A stretch of 64,000 nucleotides of DNA. Origin: Paralithodes platypus (taxonomy: Eukaryota; Arthropoda; Malacostraca; Decapoda; Lithodidae). Both the position numbers and the translations under genes were made by a program. The stretch lies in the NCBI GenBank assembly GCA_032716605.1, contig CM064545.1:6908463-6972462 (forward strand). The letters run 5' to 3'. The notes under the pieces were generated by a model that was not told the DNA's origin, ran no database searches, and was given only the letters and a program-made list of their open reading frames with translations. Shown in pieces: positions 23,004 to 32,463 of this stretch. Position 1 is the first letter of the stretch. Each line of letters opens with the position of its first letter.

Positions 23004-23651
23004 TTATAGGATAGCTTCTTTGAGATTGTCATAATCCTGCCTAACTTCTGCTACTTCTGACAAATACGTGGCTCGAGCCTGCCTTGTCAAAACAGTTTGT
23101 AACATAAAAGGCCATTGATCTCTTGTCCACTTCATACCTCCAGCAACTTCCTCAAACAAAACAAAGAAATCCTGCACATTATCCTCAGTGAAAGGTGGAA
23201 TGACACTAGTCATAGTCAATCCCAGAGGGGGAGCAATTTCGGGAGCATTTGTATTGACATTTAGTTGAGCCGTACGATATGGATATTCACATTTTATGCT
23301 AGTTTCTTCGGTATTTGCTTTTATTCTGGCTAGTTCTAGTTCGACATTTAGTCTGGCTTGTTCTAGTTCGAATATTTGATCACCGGTCAAACCAGGTGGC
23401 AATTGTACATCAAGTTGGCTAGGTTTACTCGGGATCCCACCAACTGCTCCGTCTCCCTCCCTGCCTTCTACAGGGAACAGGTGGGTTTTTATGGTCTGAG
23501 CCACCTCTACTTTAGACATGTTTGAGACAGTTAATTGGAGATGTGAGGCAAGCACTTTCAGTTCGGATTTTGACAGACAGTCAATATCAGGGGCTGTGGG
23601 TTCTGATTCTATGAAAACTCGAGCATCTTCTTCATTAATTAGTTGAGGCAT
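23004..23651 (-). pseudogene. Gag N-terminal part of the Gypsy element
   Basis: 215 codons from the ATG at 23651 to a TAA at 23004. The frame is the same as pol, so Gag and Pol form a single frame with a nonsense codon inside the capsid region. The N-terminus (residues 20-60) is helical and SAP-like in character (KSELKVLASHLQL). A coiled, charged segment follows near 95-120 (FELEQARLNVELELARIK). The capsid-like part begins near 155 (IPPFTEDNVQDFFVLFEEVA). The start codon lies about 66 bases downstream (in element sense) of the primer site, which supports it. Confidence 0.85.
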
Positions 23652-23716
23652 GATTAATATTTGATTTTTAAGTAGTGAAACGTTAATGAAACTGAGTGAA
23701 ACTGTATGAAACGGAT

Positions 23717-23732
23717 CCTGGCAAGGTCGCCA
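23717..23732 (-). other. Primer binding site
   Basis: TGGCGACCTTGCCAGG on the minus strand, six bases from the 5' LTR. The TGG start complements a tRNA CCA end. The GGCGACC pattern is like sites assigned to tRNA-Arg in other Gypsy elements. The tRNA identity is inference. Confidence 0.7.
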
Positions 23733-24630
23733 CTCTTCTGTTACGTATCTTGATCCTCAAGTGGTTAACTTGATGAATCTAGATAGCACAGAGATATATA
23801 TTAAGGTATCAGTCAGCTGAAGGCAAAACAAAAGTAAAATCTAATAAAATTTCCTGTTGTTGCTTCCTTTCCTTTTGGATCTTAGGACTTAGTATCCTTT
23901 ATTGACTGATACTCTTTATTATGAAAAATACTGAAACTAATTAAAGTCATGTAGTATTTATAAAGAATTATTATTTAACCGAAGCTTAGTAGGCTATGGT
24001 TATGAACCGAAGAAGTTATATCTAAAGAAGGACTATTAATTCTATAAAAAGTCTTGAAAGATAAATATTAAAGTAAGAATATTTCTGTCTCTTACCCTTT
24101 TTGAAATGAATAGATAGTTTTCTTATATGTCCTTTTATTTATATTTAATGTAATTATTCTTGGTTCTTGTCTTACGTTAATAGGATTAAATTATTATCAT
24201 CAGGAGTAATATCAAAGTCACATAAAAAGTTAGATATATATTTAATAATTAGTTAAATGTATTTCTTAACCACGTAACATTGAGGTTTGATTATGAGTAA
24301 ATAAAGTTACAGGATCGGTTCATAGATTCGATTCAGGTCTCACTCAAATAATTGTCAAATAATATGAAAAGCAAAATATAATATTTTGAAGCAAAAGAAT
24401 TTTCTTCAGCTTAGGAAATCACTAGAAGTAATATTATCACAGCCATGTTAGTCTCAGGCGATATTACTAATACGAGACAATAGCATCACCGTACTAAGCA
24501 CCGTTAAGCAATGTAAGCTTAATTAAAAGAAAATGAAAGAACTCATAAGTATTAATATAAAACAATAGTATTACTTTCATCATAACCCAATTACTTAAAG
24601 AGTTGCTTTAGTCCACAAGTTAGTCAACTA

Positions 24631-24766
24631 AAATAGTTAAGTACATAATAATAGCGTTAACGTTAATTCCCAATCAAATAGTTAAGTACATAAATAGTAG
24701 CGTTAACGTTAATTCGCAATCAAATAGTTAAACACATAATAGTAGCGTTAACGTTAATTCCCAATC
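24631..24766 (-). repeat. Three tandem 45-bp units in the 5' LTR
   Basis: Each unit begins AAATAGTTAA and contains the palindrome GTTAACGTTAAC-like core AGCGTTAACGTTAATT. They lie downstream of the TATA box in element sense. Their role, if any, is unknown. Confidence 0.85.
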
Positions 24767-24943
24767 ACATATCTCACTAACCAACATAACGTAAGTGTTT
24801 ACACCGAACACACTTAACACACATTTATATAATCTGACTGACAGTCACAATCCCATTATAATACTTCACCCCATCTTCCTCCAGCTGCAAGTTCACCTTC
24901 CCCAACTCCAAATGAGACTGATTTGAATGCCCACAACTCGGGT

Positions 24944-24953
24944 CTTATATACC
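24944..24953 (-). promoter_or_regulatory. TATA box of the 5' LTR
   Basis: GGTATATAAG on the minus strand, about 320 bp into the LTR, in the expected place for the U3 promoter. It is absent from the 3' LTR because of the deletion there. Confidence 0.6.
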
Positions 24954-25440
24954 AAACAATGATGGTGTAGGAACGAATCAGGAGGCGGGGGTTGGTGCCT
25001 GCTCCAATCATAGCTCCTCGAGTCGCATAACAGGTGCCTGGTCCACTCACAGCTCCTGGCGTCGATCATACGTCATAGCATCGGTCATCGAGGTAGTTTG
25101 CAGGGTCCCCTATGACGCACGCAGGTGTGAAGGCTTGTTTGCAGGTATGCGGGCGAGCTGGTTTACCCACTCGCTCGTTCGCTCGCTAGTCTGCTTCACC
25201 ATTTGGGTAGTGGGACTCCTTCAACTCTAATTCTAACCCTTAAATTAACATACAGGGCTCCGTATGTCAGAATATATATAGTTATGTTTACAATAATGAA
25301 AACAAAAATAAGGTGATATCACTACCACTGTTTTGTTCTAACCATACATTATACCATAGGCAATGCACTTCCTATCGTACTCGTATGTCCTCATTCTCAT
25401 TCTCTTCTATATAAACACATTTTACATTTATCTCCCACGC

Positions 25441-26632
25441 TTTTTTTTTTTTTTTTTTTTTTCTATGTGATTGAGGGAGGCAAAAGGCATAACTGCCTAT
25501 AGCGAGTGCCTCCCCCATAGTTGAAAGAGTGACAGGGCCAAAATCAAGGGACGTTCGAGCCAAAATGCCTGGACACATGGAGTTTGAAGCAATTTAAGTC
25601 ATAGGAAGAGGGAAAGACTGATTCTGGGAGAGAGTTCCAGAGCTCAGCTGTTGAGTAGAAGAAAGTTTGAGAGTAACGTTTCACTCTTGGGTTGGAGAGT
25701 TGCACAGAGTAGGGGTGGGATTGAGTTGCAAGACGGGTACCACGTGCCCTACGTAAAGGAGGTGGTATGCACTGGGATAGCTCTGAGGAACACTGATTAT
25801 TATAGTAGCGATAGAATAGCGAGAGAGATGCAACATTGCGGCGGAGAGAGAGAGATTGCAGAGAGTTGGTGAGTGGACGGGAGTTAATGATACGAAAGGC
25901 CTTCCTTTCAACTTTGTCTAGGAGAGCAGTGTGAGAGGAACCTCCCCATACATGTGAACAATACTCAATACAAGGGCGCACTATGCCCCTGTACAGAGCA
26001 AGAAGCTGTGCAGGGGAAAAGAACCCCCTAAGGCGGTTGAGCACACCCAGCTTCTGGGAGGCTGCCTTAGCAAGACTGGTAATATGGTCCTTCCAAATGA
26101 GAGCAGAAGAAAAAGACACCAAGAATATTGAGAGAAGATGAAGGGTTGATTTTTGTATTGTTGAAGAATAAGGGATAGTCCGCTGGGAGATCCTGACGGG
26201 TAGATAGATGGAGAAATTGGGTTTTGGAAGCATTAAAGTTAACAAGGTTTTCTCTGCCCCAATTGGAAATAGTATTTAGATCAGAATTTAAGAGTTCTAT
26301 GGCTTCATTACGTTTGTCGTTGAGGGATTGCTGGCTGGGGCGTTCTGAAAAACTAATGGAGTAGTGCAAGGTTGAGTCGTCTGCGTATGAATGGATGGGA
26401 ATTAAGGTACAGTTAAGGAGATCATTTATAAAAATTAGAAAGAGAATAGGAGATAGGACAGAGCCCTGAGGAACACCGGAGTTTATAGAGTGAGGAAGTG
26501 AACAATGGCCGTCCACAACCGCGGCTATGGAACGGCCGGAAAGGAAATTAGAGACAAAGGCACAGATGGAGGGATAGAAACCGAAGGAGGGTAGTTTAGA
26601 AATTAAAGATTTATGCCAGACTCTATCGAAGG
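25441..26632 (-). mobile_element. LINE-A copy 1 (Jockey-type), 5'-truncated, poly(A)-tailed
   Basis: T22 at 25441-25462 is the poly(A) tail on the minus strand. RT is read in two frames. The first, 26516-26067, has SGVPQGSVLSPILFLIFIND and YADDSTLHY. The second, 26245-25544, has GSSHTALLDKVERKAFRIIN and ends SSYDLNCFKLHVSRHFG. The frame break is near 26110. The 5' end lies at the AFDRV segment near 26632. It is almost identical to 53315-54539, so the family moved recently. Confidence 0.85.
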
Positions 26633-26639
26633 CTTATAC

Positions 26640-27052
26640 ATTATTGGCCAGTTTTTGTTTATCTCCTGACGATGCCTTTCCACTTTCTTGCCCCAGTCTC
26701 CTTGCCTGGCCATGATGAGAGTGTGTTGTGACTGTTCCTGGCGCTGCTCTTCTGTTGTTGGGATATTGCTGTTTACGCTGTTCTGTTGTTTTATATACCC
26801 TCTGTTGTTGCTTTTATATTGTTATAAGTTAATTTGTGTTGCTGGGATATTGTTCTATAATAATACGTTACATTCCGTACACTTCCTTGTGTTGCGTAAG
26901 TGTTGCTGTATAATCCCTTGTGTTGATATGTATACTACTTTGTGTTCATTCGAAAATATACTTATTGCATGGACTGTAAACAAAAAAGCGAAACATTAAT
27001 TATATATTTTAGAAATAATAAAATACTACAACTCCAACCGTTGACAATAATT

Positions 27053-27053
<1 letters not shown>
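26640..27053. other. No recognised feature
   Basis: AT-rich sequence with a GTTGTTG-rich stretch near 26750-26830. The 103-codon plus-strand ORF at 26688 is low complexity and not called. Confidence 0.4.

Positions 27054-27085
<32 letters not shown>
27054..27085. repeat. (CT)n microsatellite
   Basis: About 16 uninterrupted CT units. Confidence 0.95.
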
Positions 27086-27087
<2 letters not shown>

Positions 27088-27250
27088 GAATGAAATTAAT
27101 TTGAAAAAAGCCATGCCTAGATGTGACATAAAATGTCTTCACATACAATGCGGTTACAAAGTGGAAGAGTTTACCAAGGTCGACAGTAATTCAATTGATA
27201 CGTTTAAGAAAAGACTAGACGATCATCTGATAGGGATTGGATTAATATGA
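27086..27250 (+). pseudogene. LINE RT C-terminal tail fragment
   Basis: The frame ends with KVDSNSIDTFKKRLDDHLIG, the usual final segment of CR1/Jockey-type RT proteins, then a stop at 27248. Only this tail is present. Confidence 0.5.
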
Positions 27251-27559
27251 AATATTCAGTAGGCATGTGTAATTTTCCTTTCAAACTAATACTCTATACT
27301 CTATTAAAACTTTCCTTGTGGGCATTTTTGACCCATAAGGTTACACTTCATTCTTTTTTCAGATATAACTTTTTAGGCGGAGGGAGTGGAGGATGGGGAG
27401 AGAGCCTTGTACTATACTGCCCTATTCTTCTACTATAAACTGTACCTGTCTAGTAGTATTAAGGCCAAAGCACCTAGTAGGGTCCACTATCTCTATGTGT
27501 TCTGATTATCTGTGTTACTATGTGTAACTTATTATAATTCTCCTCTAGTTCTCCCCGCT
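27251..27559. other. No recognised feature
   Basis: Non-coding AT-rich sequence, perhaps the 3' UTR of the preceding LINE tail. Confidence 0.3.
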
Positions 27560-27609
27560 TCTCTCTCTTCAAACAATATTAACCCAAAATTCGATTAAGG
27601 GTTCAGTAA

Positions 27610-28890
27610 GTTCTAAAACCACAACTTTAAAGGTGTTCTATGAAAATGCTCGTAGCATATATGCAATACATTTTCAGATTTAGAGGAACTAGGGTTTACA
27701 AAAAATATGACGTAATTGGCATAACAGAATCTTGGCTCAATATAGAAGACAGAGACTTTTTAGCAGAGTATTAATTTCCCGGTTATGTAATTTTGAGAAA
27801 AGTCGAATTAATAGAAATAGAGGTGGTGTTATTTTGTTTCAAATAAATTCTTTACCTGATCCTCTTGTCAAGACCCCAAATTGTGGACGTCGACACATCC
27901 TTTGTGCTAATGAAGAATAATAAAGGTACAAAAATAATACTTGCATTAATATACAGACCTCCAGCTCAATCAGTTCAAACTGACTGAGAAATTTTCAAAC
28001 AAATTGCAGATGCAAGTAACTCACAAGATACCGTAATTTTTGGCAACTTTAATTTACCTGTGACCAAGTTGGGCGATAATCTTACTTCATCCTCCGGACA
28101 CGACTTGTATGGGAACTTGCAAGAGAGTTCGCTCTATCAATTTGTTTGATCGCCGACCCATGGTAATAACAATCTTGACCTTGTTCTTGCAACAAAAGAA
28201 GAATTAACACCTTAAGAGCGGCCTATGCGGTTTATTTATATGTACCGCCCAGCGGGGTGTTTTTAGCCAAAATAGGGCTGTTTACGTGATCATTTTCATG
28301 CCTAAATAAGACCCAGAACGTAAAACAAGTAACTATCCCTGAAAGGGCATAAACAGAGCTTTCGAATGACACCATAACGATCCTTTTATGATGGCTAGTT
28401 TTCTTGCAATAACCGTGCAACGCGAGTGCAAAAAGCATGTAATTCGGTACTTTCCCCATATAATTCAGTATGTAGCGAGTGAGAGAGGGAGGAGGGAGCT
28501 GAGATTCATGTGAGGAGGGAGCTGAGATTCATGTCAGTAGGTTCGCCGCGGTGGTCTGGAGCAGTCATACGCTCGCTAGTCTCCTGCCACCACTTGTCTC
28601 TCTCTCTCAGCAACATTACGTGCTGAAATTGCCACTCGACCTATGTCGAGCGCCGCCACATAGTCCAGCTTTATTAAATACGACTTATGTGGTGAGCCGC
28701 TTTTTAAGGGTTAATAAAGAATTTGAATGTTGGTGATGAATTCAGTAATAGTGACCATCATACGATTACTTTCCATTTAAAATTTAATAGCAACGAACTC
28801 AATACCAGCAAAGAGAAGGTGCAAAATTTCAAGAGAGCAAACTTCCATAAACTTAGAGCAATACTCAAGGAAATTGACTGGAGTTATATG
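27610..28890 (+). pseudogene. LINE-D AP-type endonuclease, degenerate
   Basis: Motifs in order: ENARSIYAI near 27640, DVIGITESWLN near 27710, IYRPPAQS near 27950, VIFGNFNLP near 28040, NLDLVLATKEEL near 28175, and NSDHHTITFHL near 28740 after the T1 insertion. These match the metal-binding and catalytic blocks of LINE endonucleases. The FGNFN block carries Asn where Asp is usual. Stops and frameshifts occur throughout. Confidence 0.7.
28208..28710 (+). mobile_element. T1 MITE copy 1 (piggyBac type, TTAA target)
   Basis: Flanked by TTAA at 28204-28207 and 28711-28714. Imperfect terminal inverted repeats: CACCTTAAGAGCGGC on the left and CCCTTAAAAAGCGGC inverted on the right. Two further copies are at 43715-44194 and 61718-62198. 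This copy is longer because about 22 bases (GGAGGGAGCTGAGATTCATG) are duplicated near 28490-28530. ORFs inside are not conserved in register and are not called. Confidence 0.85.
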
Positions 28891-28895
28891 ATTAA

Positions 28896-29453
28896 CCCTC
28901 AACTCGCGGCGACCGTCCTATGACGGAAGAGAGAACATTGGACACTCTTGCGGCACCCGTCATATGACGGGTGCCATTTTGAGGCCATTATGAACAATGA
29001 GAGAGAGACCGAGCATTGCAGGGGCGCTGGCGGCCTTCGTCCGCATTGCAGGGGCGCTGGCGGCCTTGGTCCGCATTGCAGGGGCGCTGGCGGCCTTGGT
29101 CCGCATTGCAGGGGCGCTGGCGGCCTTGGTCCGCTCACCACGGCTCCGTGGCCAGCACTGGGGTCTACCTTATCTCTCCATCGCCTGCTACACTTCTAAA
29201 ACAAGGAAAAAAACGGCAAATTACCTCATTTTCGGCGATTTTCCCCTTCGGTTGCACGATCGTTGCAAGATAACCCGATGCTGTACAAGGATGATTCAGG
29301 TGTCTGTATCATCGCCCTTCTACGGATATATAATTGTATTACGCTCTGGCTCTTGCTTATGCATGAAAAAGAGCATGGAATGATCCTCATTTTCAGTAAA
29401 TATACCCGCCAGGTGCTACAATGAAACACCCCCTCTCACCTGCTGGTTGGGAG
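28896..29453 (+). mobile_element. T2 MITE copy b (TTAA type)
   Basis: TTAA precedes it at 28892-28895. On the right ATAA (29454-29457) takes the place of TTAA. Ends pair imperfectly: CCCTCAACTCGC on the left, CTCCCAACCAGC inverted on the right. The LINE-D frame reads through when the element is removed (WSYMIN to NDLNQNSNAVHECI). The right half resembles T1 in layout and sequence, so the two are related families. A 4 x 30-bp minisatellite lies inside. Confidence 0.65.
29013..29132 (+). repeat. Four 30-bp GC-rich minisatellite units inside T2
   Basis: Each unit reads GCATTGCAGGGGCGCTGGCG and ends TTGGTCC or TTCGTCC. The period is a multiple of three, so all six frames stay open; the apparent ORFs with ten-residue repeats are by-products. 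Confidence 0.95.
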
Positions 29454-29457
29454 ATAA

Positions 29458-30804
29458 CAATGATCTAAACCAAAATTCGAATGCAGTACATGAGTGTATA
29501 CCATTATCTAAACGAAGATCAGTACATAATCATAGGCCTAAGTGGTGGAATAAAGACATTGAGGATTGTTTGCTTGATAAAAAGAATATTCATTATAAAT
29601 TAAAAATCTCTGACACCCATGAAAATAAAGTGATATTTGTAGATATACAAAGTAAAAACACGCTAGAATTACATGGTGCAAATCAAAGTAAGACAAACCC
29701 AAAAGAATTTTATAGTTACATCAGGAAGAAGAAAGTAGTGACTTCAACGATTGGACCATTAGTCGATGAGAAATAAGATTATACTAAAGATGAAGTAAAA
29801 ATTAGTAACACTCTTAACACTTTTGCATCAGTTTATACAACAGAAGACCTTAATAATATCCCTACAGCATCACCGGTTCAGATAGATAATTCTGACGTTC
29901 TCAGCAGTATCAGCATTACAGAGAGAAGTATTGAAATGTTTAGATAAACTCTAGGTAAATAAATCGCCTGGACCTGATACGATCTCGCCTAGAGTTCTAA
30001 AGGAAGCTAAGGATAAGCTCTCCAAGCTTCTGACATTGTTCATCAATAAATCCTTACAGTCTGGGACTATGCCTGATCAGCGGAAGCTCGCCAACGTAAC
30101 ACCGATATTAACCCTCTCCGACATATGACGCGATTTTGAGCTTAATGGGGATATTTTAAAGCCTTTGTTACCATCAGGGGTATTTAGAAACCTTTAGTTT
30201 AGTTACTTCAACCTTTGCAGTTGTCTTTGAGTTAGCTGTGGGCAGAAAACTAATTTTGGAGAGGTAATTATAAGAGTGAGAGAACTCTATTTCTTATTGC
30301 TAATCAGGAAACCTCTGCGTCATAAATGCGTGAAAGGGTTAAAAAAAGGCAGCAAATTCTTACCTAGTAACTAACGTCCAATTAGCTTAACCTCAGTTGT
30401 ATGTAAAGGCTAGAAAAACTCATAAGAGACAAACTCGTAAATCACATAGAGGAAAACAACATACATAAAGATACTCAACACGTTTTTTATAATAAACGCT
30501 CCATCTTAACAAACCTCTTAGACATCTTCCACAATATCCTCAACCCATATGATGAGAGTAAAGCTGTAGATATTATATACCTTGATTTTCAAAAGGCGTT
30601 TGACAAAGTTCCCCACAAACGTTAATTGATAAAAATAAAAGCGCATGGAATGCTTGACGGTGTGTTGAAATGGATAGAAAATTGGCTCAGTGACAGAAAG
30701 CAAAGAGTAGTCATAAACGGTTAAGCATCCAAATTGATCAATGTACGTAAGTAGCGGCGTACCCCAGGGATCGGTACTGGGGCCAGTTCTCTTCCTAGTT
30801 TACA
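29458..30804 (+). pseudogene. LINE-D linker and RT N-terminal half
   Basis: Linker reads NHRPKWWNKDIEDCLLDKK near 29530. RT motifs follow: KSPGPDTISPRVLKEAKDKL near 29970, then (after the T3 insertion) RPISLTSVVCK near 30370, and DIIYLDFQKAFDKVPHKR near 30590. Stops lie near 29775, 29947 and 30623. The next RT block is separated by the piggyBac-like element at 30805. Confidence 0.75.
30112..30338 (+). mobile_element. T3 MITE (227 bp, TTAA type)
   Basis: Perfect TTAA at 30108-30111 and 30339-30342. Termini start CCCTCTCCGACATATGACGC and, inverted on the right, CCCTTTCACGCATTTATGAC, giving imperfect repeats that converge on TGACGC. Removing it restores the LINE segment NVTPILKKGSKFLPS. Confidence 0.8.
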
Positions 30805-30851
30805 CCCTGGAAGGGGAAACCCCCCCGGAGCGGTACACATACCTGAAACGG

Positions 30852-30866
30852 GGGTCTCAATGACCC
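30852..30866. promoter_or_regulatory. Subterminal palindrome, left (GGGTC-N5-GACCC)
   Basis: GGGTCTCAATGACCC, 47 bases from the left end. The same spaced palindrome recurs at 32257-32271 and 32430-32444. A transposase-binding role is inference. Confidence 0.5.
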
Positions 30867-31514
30867 CCAGCGGGGAAATAAAAGAAACAAATTTGTCTGA
30901 TGCTTTATTGATGCCCAAAATGGTTTAGTTGTATACATACATCATTATGCTAGGTTATTATCACAGTTTATAGAATATTTCCTGAGTAGTTGCGTGTTGA
31001 GGCACTCGTATTCCAAATTATCCAGGCAAAAAAATGGTGTCCACTAAAAAAATCAAATAAAAATAAATTACCGACCAAATTATCTGATACTTCGCAGTGT
31101 GAAGGCGTGATGATGGGGTAAGTTCCTCCTAGAACCTGGAGGGCGTAGACCCCAGGAACGAGACGATCTGGAAGAAACAAAAGAGAGGTACTTTTTAGTC
31201 ACACAAAATCACACAATGTTCTCTACTTTCACATAAAACCCCAAAAGAGGCCCTGAAACATGGTTTATTGTGCTGAAACTCTGTAATTGTATAGACACAT
31301 GTATAATAAGTAAATTTGGCAAAAACAAAATTAATATTTAGTGACTTTTTAGTAACCTAACTCCCCGCCATTCAACATTTTCTACAAAAGGCCCCCTCAA
31401 AATGACTGGAAACATGCTTGTTTGGGCTTGAAACATGACCAAATGTGCTGAAATTGTGTTATATTATACTTAGATGTCTAAGAAGTAACCTGGGAACAAA
31501 ATAATAATATTTAC

Positions 31515-32066
31515 CTAAGTGGCTTGGCAGTCGACGCACAGGATGTGGGAGTGAGCGGGGCACACAGGCCGCCCACAGGTGATGCAGTTGTTGCTGGTCT
31601 TCTTGTCGCTGCCCCTGGGACATATGACGCATCTAACTCGTTTCCCAGCACCACGTACATCAACTGGTGAAGGGGCGGCAGGGGCTACAGGAGGGGTGGC
31701 AGGGGCTGCAGGAGGGGCTGTGGGGGCTGTGGGGTCTGGAGATGGTGTGCTAGCACGTGGGGAGTGCGAGGGAGAGTCATAGTCGATTGGCGAGGGTGGG
31801 TTCACGATGGGAGATGCGGGGTCGTCTTCGTCATAGGGGTAGGCAGGTCCCCGTCTATCGGCCTCATCATCCTCGTCTTCTGACTCATAATCAGGCTCAT
31901 ACAGATCTCCCATGGGCTCTAGAATGGGTTCAATGGTCACATCAGAACCACAGTCGACGAATTCGATGTCGCCATCCTCGGTGGTGTCGAGTTGGTCGAG
32001 CAGGGACGCTATTTGTTCATCCGACAGGTTCTTGGGGTCAGCCATGGCGGGACTATTCAAAAGCAA
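31515..32066 (-). CDS. piggyBac transposase N-terminus joined to its Cys-rich C-terminus, no DDE core
   Basis: The ORF is open for 183 codons; the Met at residue 8 (MADPKNLSDEQIASLLDQL) looks the better start. Residues 8-75 are very acidic, like the N-terminus of piggyBac transposases. Residues 78-135 are Pro/Ala/Ser-rich. Residues about 140-180 form a Cys-rich domain with paired cysteines (RCVICPRG, NNCITCGRPVCPAHSH, LCVDC), like the cross-brace zinc domain that ends piggyBac transposases and binds the element ends. About 400 residues of the usual transposase, with all catalytic Asp residues, are missing. The product could not cut DNA but might bind it. It is either a chance in-frame deletion or a selected short product. 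Confidence 0.65.
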   Translation of the reverse strand: MLLNSPAMADPKNLSDEQIASLLDQLDTTEDGDIEFVDCGSDVTIEPILEPMGDLYEPDYESEDEDDEADRRGPAYPYDEDDPASPIVNPPSPIDYDSPSHSPRASTPSPDPTAPTAPPAAPATPPVAPAAPSPVDVRGAGKRVRCVICPRGSDKKTSNNCITCGRPVCPAHSHILCVDCQAT

Positions 32067-32256
32067 GAAAATCCAGAATTAGGAAAAATATTCATAAAAA
32101 ATAGTTCCTGGGGTCAAATGCCTATGAAATTGTTATGGGAAGCTGGGGAATTTATATGTCAATCATATAAGCATAATACACCATAAATCTATCCGTCAAC
32201 ATAGCTTGCACAAGCACGAAACAGAACGAAAATGCTTACCTTATAAGGGGAATGGT

Positions 32257-32271
32257 CGGGTCAATATGACC
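32257..32271. promoter_or_regulatory. Subterminal palindrome, right inner
   Basis: GGGTCAATATGACCC, about 192 bases from the right end; same form as the left copy. Confidence 0.45.
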
Positions 32272-32429
32272 CAAACGGGCTGGTAGGGCTGCGAGGGGCG
32301 GAGCTTCGGGCTTGTAGGTGTGCACACGATGAGCGGTGGGTGTAGACTGCCGTTCCCTCACCCAAACTCGTGGCTAGCGGGCCGCGTCACGCCACAACAC
32401 CAAGAAACAAGCCTGCGCACGATATTTCG

Positions 32430-32444
32430 GGGTCGTGGTGACCC
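32430..32444. promoter_or_regulatory. Subterminal palindrome, right outer
   Basis: GGGTCGTGGTGACCC, 19 bases from the right end; same form as the other two. Confidence 0.5.
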
Positions 32445-32463
32445 CGGTTTCCCCTTCTAGGGG

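Larger units (their letters stand above)
17475..25271 (-). mobile_element. Ty3/Gypsy LTR retrotransposon with integrase before RT (Gmr1-type order)
   Basis: A nearly full-length element of about 7.8 kb on the minus strand: 5' LTR 23739-25271, primer site 23717-23732, one Gag-Pol frame 23651 to 18774 broken by two stops, purine tract 18439-18448, 3' LTR 17475-18438. Domain order is Gag, zinc knuckle, protease, integrase, reverse transcriptase, RNase H. Most Ty3/Gypsy elements have integrase last. The integrase-first order is the hallmark of the Gmr1 group. LTR sequences are very similar outside one deletion, suggesting a fairly recent insertion. Target duplication is masked by (AT)n. Confidence 0.9.
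23739..25271 (-). repeat. 5' LTR of the Gypsy element, long form
   Basis: About 1,531 bp with TG...CA-type ends on the minus strand (TGACATACGG to CGTAACA). It contains about 569 bp missing from the 3' LTR, including a TATA box at 24944-24953 and three tandem 45-bp units at 24631-24766. Confidence 0.9.
30805..32463 (-). mobile_element. piggyBac-like element with internal deletion
   Basis: Termini are inverted: CCCTGGAAGGGGAAACC on the left and CCCTAGAAGGGGAAACC on the right, close in form to the CCC-starting ends of piggyBac elements. It splits the LINE-D RT between LVY and the GLTCTISN segment. The expected TTAA duplication is not intact: the left flank ends TTTACA and the right begins AACATAG. 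It encodes a 183-codon ORF on the minus strand with transposase ends but no catalytic core. Three spaced palindromes, GGGTC-N5-GACCC, lie near the ends. Confidence 0.75.

Noticed and set aside
28948..29383. ORFs rich in GRWRPWSALQ-type repeats
   Set aside because: By-product of the 30-bp GC-rich array in T2.
30805..32463. Intact TTAA target duplication for the piggyBac-like element
   Set aside because: Left flank TTTACA and right flank AACATAG do not give a TTAA on either side, so the assignment rests on the termini and the ORF only.
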